The notes below the pieces were generated by a model, which saw nothing but the letters and a program-made list of their open reading frames with translations, was not told the DNA's origin and made no database searches. A stretch of DNA of 64,000 nucleotides from contig NZ_JAKRGF010000003.1 of the NCBI RefSeq assembly GCF_022347685.1, forward strand, positions 248,001 to 312,000, written 5' to 3'. This DNA is from Thalassobius sp. Cn5-15 (GTDB lineage: Bacteria; Pseudomonadota; Alphaproteobacteria; Rhodobacterales; Rhodobacteraceae). The position numbers and the translations under genes were made by a program. Shown here piece by piece: positions 25,150-33,694 of the stretch. How positions within the stretch are numbered: position 1 is the first letter of the stretch; each line of letters opens with the position of its first letter.

Positions 25150-26139
25150 TTACTTCAGCGCCTTGTCAGTGATCGCATGGGTCCATGCGCCCGTCGGTGC
25201 AGCGGTGATCACCGGATCAGACCCACCCGACATCAGGCTGGCGACCGTACGCTCATAATCCGCCGGATCCAACGCACCGTTGCTGCCTGCAGTCAGCTTC
25301 GCAACCTCCCCCATCATACGGATTTGGTGTTCTTCGGTCTGAGCGCCGGAGGCATCGTTATCGAGCACGATCAAAGCTGCCTCTTCAGCGTTTTCCTCAG
25401 CCCACTTCCAGCCCTTCATCGAGGCACGGACAAAACGCACCATCTTATCTTCGAACGCCGGATCTTTCAGGTTCTCTTCCAGAACGTACATGCCATCTTC
25501 CAGCGTTGCGACACCCTGATCTTCATACTTGAAAACCACCAGATCGTCAGGCGTCAGGCCCGCATCAATGATCTGCCAATATTCATTATAGGTCATGGTC
25601 GACACACAGGCTGCCTGCCCCTGCAGGATCGGGTCCACATTGAAGCCCTGCTTCAACACGGTCACGCCACCGTCGCTACCATCGGTGCCAAGACCCAATT
25701 TGTTCATCCAACTGAGGAAGGGATATTCATTGCCGAAGAACCAGACGCCCAACGTTTTACCAGCGAAGTCCTCAGGGCTGGAAACCCCCGCATCCTTACG
25801 GCAGGTCAGCATCATGCCAGACGATTTAAACGGCTGGGCAATGTTGACCAGCGGCAGGCCTTTCTCACGGCTGGCGAGTGCTGACGGCATCCAATCAAGA
25901 ACCACGTCGGCGCCACCGCCGGCAATCACCTGTGCAGGTGCAATGTCGGGACCTCCCGGTTTGATAGTGACGTTCAGCCCCTCGGCCTCATAGAATCCTT
26001 TGTCCTGCGCGACGTAGTAGCCCGCGAACTGCGCCTGCGTGACCCATTTCAATTGCAGTGTCACATCATCTGCCGCCTGAGCCATGCCCGCCCAGACACC
26101 CATGGCTGCAACGCTTAGGGATTTGATCATCGTTTTCAT
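25150..26139 (-). CDS. ABC transporter periplasmic binding protein, NMT1/THI5-like, probable pyrimidine-type ligand
   Basis: A 329-residue secreted protein: signal peptide MKTMIKSLSVAAMGVWAGMA ending at AQA-ADD. The mature part is an NMT1/THI5-like solute-binding protein (QLKWVTQAQFAGYYVAQDKG, then YEAEGLNVTIKPGG and a DWMPSALASREKG loop), the fold that binds hydroxymethylpyrimidine or related heterocycles. ATG 26139 has AAGGAG 8 bases upstream. It is the last gene of a unit ATPase-GNAT-permease-permease-binding protein beside pyrimidine degradation genes, so uracil, thymine or a dihydropyrimidine is the inferred ligand. Thiamine precursors are the alternative. Confidence 0.85.
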   Translation of the reverse strand: MKTMIKSLSVAAMGVWAGMAQAADDVTLQLKWVTQAQFAGYYVAQDKGFYEAEGLNVTIKPGGPDIAPAQVIAGGGADVVLDWMPSALASREKGLPLVNIAQPFKSSGMMLTCRKDAGVSSPEDFAGKTLGVWFFGNEYPFLSWMNKLGLGTDGSDGGVTVLKQGFNVDPILQGQAACVSTMTYNEYWQIIDAGLTPDDLVVFKYEDQGVATLEDGMYVLEENLKDPAFEDKMVRFVRASMKGWKWAEENAEEAALIVLDNDASGAQTEEHQIRMMGEVAKLTAGSNGALDPADYERTVASLMSGGSDPVITAAPTGAWTHAITDKALK

Positions 26140-26193
26140 CTCATACACTCCTTGTTGTTTCCCTTGTTGGTTATGGCTTTGGTTTTTGTTGAT

Positions 26194-27033
26194 TTAGCCA
26201 CGTTGGGAGGGGTGCCAGAAGGTCAGCGCCTTCTCTAACTTGGCGACCCCGCCGTAAAAGGCCGAACCGACGATTGCAGCAACCACAATCTCTGCCCAGA
26301 CCAGATCCAGTGCCAGTTGACCGACACTGGTCGAAATCCGGAACCCCATGCCCTTGATAGGGGAGCCGAAAAATTCGGCCACAATGGCACCGATCAGCGC
26401 CAGCGTGGTGGTGATTTTCAATCCGTTGAAAATAAACGGCATCGCAGCAGGCAGACGCAGTTTGATCAGCGTTTGCATGTAGCTGGATGCGTAGGTCCGC
26501 ATCAGATCGCGCTGCATCTTGTCGGTCGCTTGCAATCCTTCCACCGTGTTCACCAGCATGGGGAAGAAGACCATCACGACGACGACCGCTGCCTTGGATT
26601 GCCAATCAAAACCGAACCACATCACCAAAATGGGCGCCATGCCCACAATCGGTAGCGCGGCAACGAAATTGCCCACCGGCAAAAGGCCGCGTTGCAAGAA
26701 CGGAAACCGGTCGATCACAATCGCTATCAGGAAGGCCGCGCCACAGCCAAGGATATACCCCGACAGCGCGCCTTTGATGACCGTCTGCACAAAGTCCTGC
26801 CACAGGATATCCAGCGACTGCACAAAGGTCACCGCAATGACCGATGGCGCTGGCAACAAGACGGGCGAGATTTCGAAACCGCGCACCGATGCCTCCCAGA
26901 TCATCACCAGCGTCAGGCCAAAGGTCACTGGCACCATCAACGTGGTGAACCTGCTGGTCGGCTGCGCTGCCAGCCAGACATTTGCCCGCCAGCCGATAAG
27001 CCAGCTGATCACACCAATCGTGATCCACATCAT
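26194..27033 (-). CDS. ABC transporter permease (second subunit)
   Basis: A 279-residue inner-membrane permease of the SsuC/ThiX/TauC type with about six helices. The binding-protein-dependent EAA loop is visible as MRTYASSYMQTLIKLRLPAAMPFIFNG with the family G-x-R-LP-A pattern. Start ATG 27033 overlaps the preceding permease stop (ATGA), so the two subunits are translationally coupled; ATG 27030 is a second in-frame possibility. Pairs with the permease just upstream to form a heterodimeric channel for the binding protein at 25150-26139. Confidence 0.88.
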   Translation of the reverse strand: MMWITIGVISWLIGWRANVWLAAQPTSRFTTLMVPVTFGLTLVMIWEASVRGFEISPVLLPAPSVIAVTFVQSLDILWQDFVQTVIKGALSGYILGCGAAFLIAIVIDRFPFLQRGLLPVGNFVAALPIVGMAPILVMWFGFDWQSKAAVVVVMVFFPMLVNTVEGLQATDKMQRDLMRTYASSYMQTLIKLRLPAAMPFIFNGLKITTTLALIGAIVAEFFGSPIKGMGFRISTSVGQLALDLVWAEIVVAAIVGSAFYGGVAKLEKALTFWHPSQRG

Positions 27034-27905
27034 TGCACCATCCCCATTCTTTTCAGCGTCATGCGCTGGATCGCCCCGATCATCGCCACCAGACAAGCCG
27101 CAAGGGCAGCCGCCATGATCAGCGCACTCCAGATCTGGATGGTCTGACCATAGTAACTGCCTGCCAGAAGCCGCGCGCCAAGACCGGCCACTGCACCTGT
27201 GGGCAATTCTCCCACGATGGCACCGACAAGCGAGGCCGCCATCGCCACCTTGAGAGAGGCAAAGAGAAACGGCATTGATGAAGGCAAACGCAGGCGCCAG
27301 AACTGCTGGCCCGCGGTGGCATTCCACGTGTGCATCTGGTCAAGCTGCATCTGATCAGGGCTGCGCAGCCCCTTCACCATACCGACCACCACGGGGAAGA
27401 AGGACAGATACATCGAAATCATGGCTTTCGGCAGCAGACCAGAAATGCCCACCGCGTTCAGGACAACAATGATCATCGGCGCGATGGCCAGAATAGGAAT
27501 GGTCTGACTGGCAATAACCCAAGGCATCACAGACATGTCCATCACCCGGTTATAGACAATCCCAATCGCCAACAGGATGCCAAAGCCAGTGCCCATCACA
27601 AACCCCAGTATCGTCGCCGACAGGGTGATCCAGCTGTGATAGATCAGGCTGCGCTTGGAAAAGGCCCGGCCTTTAGCGACCATTTCGCCAGTGGTTTTCC
27701 AGATCTCTGCCGTCACCTGATGCGGGGCAGGTAGTTTAGGTTTCTTCTGCCTCCATGTCTCTGTGATCAGCTCGGAGAACGTCAGTTCAACACCGGCGCG
27801 TTTGGCCTGGTCCTTTGCCCACGGCGCATTCAGCGCAACCGCAGCGCCGTACCAGATCACGAATATCGCCGCGACGACAGTCAGGATGGGAAAGAGGTTT
27901 CTCAT
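27030..27905 (-). CDS. ABC transporter permease (first subunit)
   Basis: A 291-residue inner-membrane permease with an extra N-terminal helix and a ~60-residue soluble insert before the channel helices (WRQKKPKLPAPHQVTAEIW). The EAA-loop region is MHTWNATAGQQFWRLRLPSSMPFLFASLK. ATG 27905 overlaps the stop of the GNAT remnant (ATGA), and its own stop overlaps the next permease. The same ligand class as the whole transporter, pyrimidine-type, is inferred from the operon. Confidence 0.88.
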   Translation of the reverse strand: MRNLFPILTVVAAIFVIWYGAAVALNAPWAKDQAKRAGVELTFSELITETWRQKKPKLPAPHQVTAEIWKTTGEMVAKGRAFSKRSLIYHSWITLSATILGFVMGTGFGILLAIGIVYNRVMDMSVMPWVIASQTIPILAIAPMIIVVLNAVGISGLLPKAMISMYLSFFPVVVGMVKGLRSPDQMQLDQMHTWNATAGQQFWRLRLPSSMPFLFASLKVAMAASLVGAIVGELPTGAVAGLGARLLAGSYYGQTIQIWSALIMAAALAACLVAMIGAIQRMTLKRMGMVQ

Positions 27906-28261
27906 GCCACCCACTCCATCCTGATTTCTTCGACAGTCTCGGGCGGCTCTGGCATGTGGCGGCTGACCTCAACAAACCCTTCGCGGCGACGACAGTACAG
28001 CCCGCAAATACGGCCCAGCCCCAGATCATAGGGCAAGCAGCCCAGCACGCTGTCAGATTCTGCTTTGGTCGCCACCCAAATCTCCCGCTCCGGCAGGGCG
28101 CCACGGATGAAACCGGCGATCTTCTCCGAAACGTGGAGGGCAGGCACCCAATCCATCTCTGCCTCCCAGCTGCAGACGATATCGGCCATCGCAGGCACGT
28201 CACCAGTGGTGACGCGCTTGATCACAAAATCGGTCGCAAAATCATTGAACCTATCAGTCAT
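27902..28261 (-). pseudogene. GNAT acetyltransferase with apparent internal deletion
   Basis: A 119-codon open frame. The N-terminal ~85 residues fit a GNAT start (FVIKRVTTGDVPAMADIV, then a helix and REIWVATKAESDSVLGCL) and the last ~30 fit a GNAT end (REGFVEVSRHM, then EEIRMEWVA). Between GRICGLYC and RRREGF there are no residues for strand 4 end, the acetyl-CoA pyrophosphate loop (R-x-x-G-x-G/A) and helix 3, about 40 residues in normal members. The frame stays open. Starts at ATG 28261, overlapping the ATPase gene by 8 bases, and overlaps the next permease by 4, so it keeps operon coupling. Acetyl-CoA binding is unlikely. It could be a remnant or a reused small protein. Confidence 0.6.
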
Positions 28262-29051
28262 AGGCATGCCCCGCACGCAGGCCCTCGCGGACGCGATGGG
28301 CGATGTCCAGAAATTCAGGGCTATCGCGGATGTCCAAGGGGCGGTCCTTGGGCAGTGTGCTTTCGATAACATCGGTGATCCGACCTGGACGCGGACTCAT
28401 CACCACGATTTTAGTCGACAGATAGACCGCCTCGGGGATGGAGTGCGTCACAAACCCAATCGTCTTTTCCGTCCGCTCCCAGAGGTGCAACAGCTGCTCG
28501 TTCAGGTGATCACGCACAATTTCATCCAGCGCGCCAAAAGGCTCATCCATCAGCAGAATATCTGCATCAAAGGCCAGCGCACGGGCAATCGACGCCCGCT
28601 GCTGCATCCCGCCTGACAGCTGCCATGGGAACTTCTTCTCAAACCCTTCCAATTCTACCAGCTCCAGCACTCGCTTGATCCGATCCTGCTGATCGGCCTT
28701 GTCGTAGCCCATAATCTCCAGCGGGAGGGAAATGTTGCCGCCGATCGTGCGCCACGGGTAAAGGCCCGCGTGCTGAAACACATAGCCATAGGCGCGCGCT
28801 TTGCGTGCCTCTGCCGCGCTGACGCCATTCACCGTGATGCTGCCCGCAGTTGGATGTTCCAGATCCGCCATACAGCGCAAAAAGGTGGTTTTACCGCAGC
28901 CCGACGGGCCTATAAAACTGACGAAATCACCCTTGTGAATATCAAGGCTCACATCCTTCAGGGCATGCACGGGACCATCATTGGTCTGAAATGTCAGCGA
29001 CAGTTCTTTGGCGCTGATCACGGTATTCTTGGTCACGTCCCCGTGCTCCAT
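28254..29051 (-). CDS. ABC transporter ATP-binding protein (SsuB/ThiZ-type)
   Basis: A 265-residue cytoplasmic ATPase that powers the transporter encoded just downstream. Walker A GPSGCGKTT (~48-56), Q-loop region VFQHAGLYPW, signature LSGGMQQRASIARAL, Walker B ADILLMDEPFGALDE, and switch His in VTHSIPEAVYL: all catalytic elements are intact. ATG 29051 is chosen because GGAG lies 8 bases ahead; 13 extra upstream codons are not needed. First gene of the transporter unit, 103 bases after the dihydropyrimidinase gene, from which a terminator separates it. Confidence 0.93.
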   Translation of the reverse strand: MEHGDVTKNTVISAKELSLTFQTNDGPVHALKDVSLDIHKGDFVSFIGPSGCGKTTFLRCMADLEHPTAGSITVNGVSAAEARKARAYGYVFQHAGLYPWRTIGGNISLPLEIMGYDKADQQDRIKRVLELVELEGFEKKFPWQLSGGMQQRASIARALAFDADILLMDEPFGALDEIVRDHLNEQLLHLWERTEKTIGFVTHSIPEAVYLSTKIVVMSPRPGRITDVIESTLPKDRPLDIRDSPEFLDIAHRVREGLRAGHAYD

Positions 29052-29114
29052 TCCTGTGTCTCCATCCGCATGCCTGCATTTCTTCAGCACACGTTTTCTT
29101 AATCTTGAGGGTCA

Positions 29115-29146
29115 ACGACAAACGCCCCGAACAAGGTTCGGGGCGT
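29115..29146 (-). terminator. terminator after the dihydropyrimidinase gene
   Basis: On the minus strand ACGCCCCGAAC pairs with GTTCGGGGCGT (29146-29136 with 29132-29122, 11 bp, 3-base loop) and TTTGTCGTT follows. It divides the hydrolase unit from the ABC transporter unit. Confidence 0.8.
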
Positions 29147-29154
29147 GGTCAATT

Positions 29155-30618
29155 TTAGATCCCTGCGGGAATATTCATCGGGTCGCGGTTGATTTGCTTG
29201 GGCGCGGTCAGCTCTTTCCACTTGGACAGCGCAATCGAGGCCGAGTTGAAGGCAGGGCGCGGCACAAAACGTCCACGACCGGGCTGCGGCTGGCTGTTCT
29301 GCCCCCAAGCCCAGATCACCTCACCACGGCTAAGGGTGTAGCGCGCCTGTGCTTTCACCTGAAAATCCTCAAACACGTTGTAATCCAGGACAGAATGGTG
29401 GTTCGACGCGGAAATCGTCTTACTGATTTTCGGATCCCACACCACAATGTCAGCATCAGCGCCTTCAACGATCGCGCCCTTCTTGGGATAGATGTTGAGG
29501 ATCTTCGCCACATTGGTGGAGGTCGCGGCAACAAATTCGTTCGGCGTCAGACGGCCAGTTTCCACACCTTCGGTCCACAGAACCGCCAGTCGTTCCTCCA
29601 GCCCGTTCGATCCGTTGGGGATCAGGCAGAAGTTGTCTTTGCCCATCAGTTTCTGTTCAGAGGTAAAGGCGGCATGATCCGTCGCAACCACCTGAAGACT
29701 GCCCGATTGCAGACCGGCCCACAAACTGTCCTGATGATCCTTCGACCGGAACGGCGGCGACATCACGCGACGTGCGGAATGCATCCAATCACCTTTGAAA
29801 TATTCGCTCTCATCCAGTGTCAGGAACTGGATCAACGGCTCACCATAAACGCGCATGCCTTTCTGACGCGCCCGTCGGATCGCTTCATGCGCCTGTTCAC
29901 AACTGACATGCACAATGTAGAGAGGTGTTCCAGCAGCATCAGCGATGGTGATTGCGCGGTTCGCCGCCTCGCCCTCAAACTCTGGCGGGCGGGAATAGGC
30001 GTGGCCTTCGGGGCCGGTGATGCCCTTGCCCAGCATTTCCTGCTGCAGATCGGCCACCAGATCGCCGTTCTCTGCATGCACCATCGGCAGCGCACCCAAC
30101 TCCTTACAGCGCTTGAAGGAGGCATACATTTCGTCATCCTCGATCATCAGTGCGCCCTTGTAGGCCATAAAATGCTTGAACGAATTCACCCCCATATCGA
30201 CCGCATCTTTCATCTCGTCAAAGATGGTTTCATTCCAACCTGTAATCGCCATGTGGTAGCCGATATCGGCACAGATCTGCGGCGCTGATTTGCGGTGCCA
30301 TTCATTGATCGCGTTCTTGATCGACCCATCTTCGCCTGGCAGGCAGAAATCAACCAGCATGGTGGTCCCGCCCGTCGCTGCCGCCCAGGTGCCGCTCTCA
30401 AACGTCTCAGCCGCAGTGGTGCCCATGAAAGGCATCTCAAGGTGAGTGTGCGGATCGATCCCGCCGGGGATCACATAGGCGCCGGTCGCGTCGATGTATT
30501 CGTCGCCTTTCAGATCCTCGCCGATCTGTTTGATCACCTCACCCTCAATCAGCACATCGGCCTGCCAGGTACGGTCTGCGGTGCAAACGGTGCCGCCTTT
30601 GATCACTTTGGTTGTCAT
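29155..30618 (-). CDS. hydA: dihydropyrimidinase
   Basis: A 487-residue zinc amidohydrolase that opens dihydrouracil or dihydrothymine to N-carbamoyl-beta-alanine (or its methyl form), step two of the reductive pyrimidine pathway. Metal sites: GGIDPHTHLEMPF (first HxH), the bridging-Lys segment NSFKHFMAYKGAL, later the HVSCEQAHEA and HAEN histidines, and ATDHAAFTSEQK near the active-site Asp. Normal length. ATG 30618 follows GGGAGAAAG; the 67 codons upstream in frame are untranslated. It lies downstream of the amidohydrolase pydC-like gene on the same strand, probably one transcript. Confidence 0.95.
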   Translation of the reverse strand: MTTKVIKGGTVCTADRTWQADVLIEGEVIKQIGEDLKGDEYIDATGAYVIPGGIDPHTHLEMPFMGTTAAETFESGTWAAATGGTTMLVDFCLPGEDGSIKNAINEWHRKSAPQICADIGYHMAITGWNETIFDEMKDAVDMGVNSFKHFMAYKGALMIEDDEMYASFKRCKELGALPMVHAENGDLVADLQQEMLGKGITGPEGHAYSRPPEFEGEAANRAITIADAAGTPLYIVHVSCEQAHEAIRRARQKGMRVYGEPLIQFLTLDESEYFKGDWMHSARRVMSPPFRSKDHQDSLWAGLQSGSLQVVATDHAAFTSEQKLMGKDNFCLIPNGSNGLEERLAVLWTEGVETGRLTPNEFVAATSTNVAKILNIYPKKGAIVEGADADIVVWDPKISKTISASNHHSVLDYNVFEDFQVKAQARYTLSRGEVIWAWGQNSQPQPGRGRFVPRPAFNSASIALSKWKELTAPKQINRDPMNIPAGI

Positions 30619-30706
30619 TTGTCTTTCTCCCTGAAACTGCCCCGGTTTCATCTTTCTTGAAATATTCCGGGAGGCCGGAGGATAGCGCCCCAGCCTTGTC
30701 ACATGA

Positions 30707-31957
30707 TCATTCGACGACCTGCGCGGTTTCCAGAACCGCATGCAGCAGCACATCGGTGCCCGCTGCGGCCCAAGGTTTACTAATCTCTTCCGCTTCATTG
30801 TGGCTGAGACCATCCACACAGGGACACATGATCATCGCGGTCGGTGCCACATCGTTGACCCAGCAGGCGTCATGGCCAGCGCCGGACACAATATCCATGT
30901 GCGAATAGCCAAGACGTTCTGCCGCATCACGCACAGCGTTGACACAGCCCTCATCAAAGGCGGGCGGATCGAACTGGCCGACGATTTCCCAGTCCAGCCC
31001 CACATCGATTTCGTCACAGAGCTTGGGCGCCCTCTCGGCAAACTCGGCCAGCATAGCGTCAATCACCTCTTGCAGATGAGAGCGGAAGTCGATGGTGAAC
31101 ACCACCTTGCCCGGAATGATGTTACGGGAATTCGGATAAACATCTACGTGGCCAATCGCACCGACGGAGTTTGGCTGATGTTTCATCGCAATCTCATGCA
31201 CCAGCTCTGTGATACGGGCCAGGCCGCGACCAGCATTCTTGCGCATGGGCATCGGTGTGGATCCGGTGTGACTCTCTTTGCCAGTCACGGTACATTCAAT
31301 CCAACGCAGCCCCTGTCCGTGGGTGACAACCCCAATGTCTTTGCCCTCGGCCTCCAGAATGGGGCCCTGTTCGATGTGCAGCTCAAACATCGCATGCATC
31401 TTGCGGGCGCCGACCTCTTCGTCGCCGACCCAGCCGATGCGCTGCAATTCATCGCCGAACCGCTTGCCGTCTGCGTCCACACGATCATAGGCCCAGTCCT
31501 GCGTGTGCCGGCCCGTGAATACGCCGGACGCCAGCATCGCCGGGGCGAAACGCGTACCTTCTTCGTTGGTCCAGTTGGTGACCACGATGGGGTGCTTGGT
31601 TTTGATATCCAGATCATTCAGCGTGCGGATAACCTCCAGCCCGCCGAGGACGCCCAGAACACCGTCATATTTGCCCCCTGTCGGCTGAGTGTCCAGATGG
31701 CTGCCCATATAGACCGGCAGAGCGTCAGGATTAGTGCCTGCGCGGGTAGCAAACATATTGCCCATCGTATCCAACCCCATGGTCATACCCGCCGCCTCGC
31801 ACCAGTTTTGGAACAGGGCGCGGCCTTCGGCGTCCTCATCAGTCAGAGTCTGTCGATTGTTGCCACCGGCAATTCCGGGACCAATTTTGGCCATCTCCAT
31901 CAGACTGTCCCACAGACGGTCGCTATTGATCTTTAGATTTTCACCCGGCGCAGACAT
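30707..31957 (-). CDS. N-carbamoyl-beta-alanine amidohydrolase (M20 Zn-dependent hydrolase)
   Basis: A 416-residue M20-family hydrolase of the hydantoinase/carbamoylase group. It releases beta-alanine (or 3-aminoisobutyrate), CO2 and ammonia, the last step of the reductive pathway. Metal ligands: MGSHLDTQPTGGKYDG (His/Asp), NEEGTRF (Glu pair), FELHIEQGP (His) and a C-terminal SGAGHDA block (His). Start ATG 31957 follows GAGAGGGAG; the upstream 6 codons are an alternative. Allantoate or other N-carbamoyl amino acids are possible substrates by family, but the surrounding hydA and preTA genes point to N-carbamoyl-beta-alanine. It is divergent from the rutR-like gene, with an operator between. 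Confidence 0.9.
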   Translation of the reverse strand: MSAPGENLKINSDRLWDSLMEMAKIGPGIAGGNNRQTLTDEDAEGRALFQNWCEAAGMTMGLDTMGNMFATRAGTNPDALPVYMGSHLDTQPTGGKYDGVLGVLGGLEVIRTLNDLDIKTKHPIVVTNWTNEEGTRFAPAMLASGVFTGRHTQDWAYDRVDADGKRFGDELQRIGWVGDEEVGARKMHAMFELHIEQGPILEAEGKDIGVVTHGQGLRWIECTVTGKESHTGSTPMPMRKNAGRGLARITELVHEIAMKHQPNSVGAIGHVDVYPNSRNIIPGKVVFTIDFRSHLQEVIDAMLAEFAERAPKLCDEIDVGLDWEIVGQFDPPAFDEGCVNAVRDAAERLGYSHMDIVSGAGHDACWVNDVAPTAMIMCPCVDGLSHNEAEEISKPWAAAGTDVLLHAVLETAQVVE

Positions 31958-32085
31958 GCCGTTCTCCCTCTCCATTGGTGGGTGAAGAGGCTCGCCGCTG
32001 CGCTCTGAAGCCTCTGACGGGCTTTTACGATAGACCTTGTTTTCTGGTCTTTTATGGCTGGAGAGCGGCGCCCTCTTGCTGAATT

Positions 32086-32101
32086 TTTACCACTTGGTAA
32101 A
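32086..32101. promoter_or_regulatory. RutR-type operator between the amidohydrolase and rutR-like genes
   Basis: TTTACCA (32086-32092), CT, TGGTAAA (32095-32101): a perfect 7-2-7 palindrome. Its core ACCA-NN-TGGT matches the E. coli RutR consensus TTGACCANNTGGTCAA. It lies between divergent genes encoding a pyrimidine catabolic enzyme and a RutR-like protein, so it probably governs both. Confidence 0.75.
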
Positions 32102-32215
32102 TTGACGATTGCCAACGTTGGGGCACCTGTCAAGAAAACTCTTCCATCGACTGTGCCAAGATGTCCAACTAATCAGCGCAAGATTATTTTGTTGGCACAG
32201 CAGTCCGAGGTCCAG

Positions 32216-32866
32216 ATGACGCAGCGCGAAACACCCCTTGCCGCCCCCGCAGAACAGGGCGGCGAAAAGAAACTGAGCCGCATTCAACAGCGCAACCGCA
32301 CCCGAATTATGGAGGCAGCACTGGACGTTTTTGCCGCCCACGGATTTCGCGGAGCAACGCTGGATCAGATCGCCAAAGCGGCGGGACTGTCAAAACCGAA
32401 CCTGCTTTATTATTTCGATGGCAAGGAAGCGATCCATGTGATGTTGCTGAACCGGCTGATGGAGACATGGCTGAACCCGCTAGAGGAGATGGACCCCAAC
32501 GGCGACCCGCTGGAAGAGGTCATGGACTACATTCATGGCAAGCTGCAAATGAGCCGTGAGTTCCCTCGCGAATCGCGCCTTTTTGCCAATGAGATCCTGC
32601 AAGGTGCCCCCCGGATGAAACCGCATCTGGAAAGCAGTCTGAAACCTCTGGTCGATGAAAAAACAGCCCTGCTGCGTCAGTGGATGGATAACGGCAAGCT
32701 GGCAGCAGTCGATCCACGCCACCTGCTGTATTCAATCTGGGCGACCACGCAGCACTATGCGGATTTCGAGGTTCAGATTGATGTGCTCAAGCCCGATGAC
32801 GAAGACCCGATCGAGGGCGCCGATACCTATCTGGACACGCTGTTTCGCAAACTGCTGACGCCGTGA
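32216..32866 (+). CDS. rutR: RutR-like TetR family regulator of pyrimidine catabolism
   Basis: A 216-residue TetR-family protein with a RutR-like layout: a polar N-terminal tail, KLSRIQQRNRTRIMEAALDVF, then GATLDQIAKAAGLSKPNLLYYF as the HTH (~35-80), and the ligand domain with FPRESRLFANEILQGAP and WATTQHYADFEVQI, which in RutR forms the uracil pocket. Uracil or thymine would release it from DNA. ATG 32216 keeps the usual RutR tail; longer readings lack support. It is divergent from the amidohydrolase gene across the palindrome at 32086-32101, and a second such site lies at 36410. Confidence 0.85.
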   Translation: MTQRETPLAAPAEQGGEKKLSRIQQRNRTRIMEAALDVFAAHGFRGATLDQIAKAAGLSKPNLLYYFDGKEAIHVMLLNRLMETWLNPLEEMDPNGDPLEEVMDYIHGKLQMSREFPRESRLFANEILQGAPRMKPHLESSLKPLVDEKTALLRQWMDNGKLAAVDPRHLLYSIWATTQHYADFEVQIDVLKPDDEDPIEGADTYLDTLFRKLLTP

Positions 32867-32998
32867 GATGAAGCACAGCGGGTTGGAGCGCGGACCCCAA
32901 CCCTGTCGGGCCTCCCCCGGAGTATTTTTGGAACATTGAAAGCTTGTCAGAGGCGTGTGCACTCTCTTTGATAGACGCGTGTCGTTGGAGGGAAATGC

Positions 32999-33613
32999 AT
33001 GACCTTAGAAAGCTGGCTGACCTATGTGATCGCCTATGCGGTTTTGTCCATCGTTCCAGGCCCCAGTGTCCTGATGGTGATTGGGCAAGCGCTGTCGCGC
33101 GGGCGGCGCGCGGCATTTCGCTGTATATTTGGCGATCTCACCGGCGGGATTGTTGTCATGACCGCGTCGTACCTTGGGCTGGGGGTGATCCTTGCCTCCT
33201 CGGCCTTGGCCTTCAGCGTGATGAAATGGGTCGGGGTCGGTTACATGGCCTACCTCGGAGTGCAGCAGATCATTGCGACCCGCGGGTTGCGGGATGTTGC
33301 GCAAGCGGCGCCAACTACGTCGCGCGGTAGCGTTCGGGCAGGGTTCCTGACCGGCGTGCTGAACCCAAAGGCGATCATGTTCTATATGGCATTTCTGGCG
33401 CAATTCATTGATCCCAGCGTGCCGCAGTTGCCGCAATTCCTGATCTTGATGACCAGCTCCACCTTGGTGGTGGCCCTTGTGTTGGGCAGCTATGCGCTAT
33501 TGGCCAGTGTGGTGAGCAGACAGCTACAAAGCCTGAGCGCACGCAAGCGCATGGGGTATGCTGGTGGCACTGCCCTGCTGGGCGGCAGTGCGATGATGGC
33601 GACGACGCGGTAA
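32999..33613 (+). CDS. LysE/RhtB family translocator
   Basis: A 204-residue inner-membrane protein with about six helices. Family signature near the start: IVPGPSVLMVIGQALSRGRRAAF, then GDLTGGIVVMTASYLGLGVIL, and a GFLTGVLNPKAIMFYMAFLAQF block. Such proteins export amino acids or small metabolites. Between rutR and preA it may export an end product such as beta-alanine or beta-aminoisobutyrate, but this rests on position only. GGAGGG lies 8 bases before ATG 32999. A terminator follows. Confidence 0.88.
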   Translation: MTLESWLTYVIAYAVLSIVPGPSVLMVIGQALSRGRRAAFRCIFGDLTGGIVVMTASYLGLGVILASSALAFSVMKWVGVGYMAYLGVQQIIATRGLRDVAQAAPTTSRGSVRAGFLTGVLNPKAIMFYMAFLAQFIDPSVPQLPQFLILMTSSTLVVALVLGSYALLASVVSRQLQSLSARKRMGYAGGTALLGGSAMMATTR

Positions 33614-33627
33614 GGCCAAAACGTAAC

Positions 33628-33668
33628 AGACCCCGCCAATCACAGGCGGGGTCTTTGGCGGGGTCTTT
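33628..33668 (+). terminator. bidirectional terminator with tandemly duplicated 3' arm
   Basis: AGACCCCGCC (33628-33637) pairs with GGCGGGGTCT (33645-33654), followed by TT. The 12-mer GGCGGGGTCTTT is then repeated perfectly (33645-33656 and 33657-33668), giving two alternative 3' arms. It lies between convergent lysE-like and preA genes. Confidence 0.75.
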
Positions 33669-33694
33669 GATTACATCTCTCCCTCAGCGATCAC

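Noticed and set aside
29008-30288. 426-codon open frame on the plus strand
   Set aside because: Antisense to dihydropyrimidinase and the ATPase; no recognisable motif.
30740-31936. 398-codon open frame on the plus strand
   Set aside because: It is the shadow of the amidohydrolase gene on the minus strand, which has clear M20 metal motifs; the shadow protein is Arg/His-rich and without domains.
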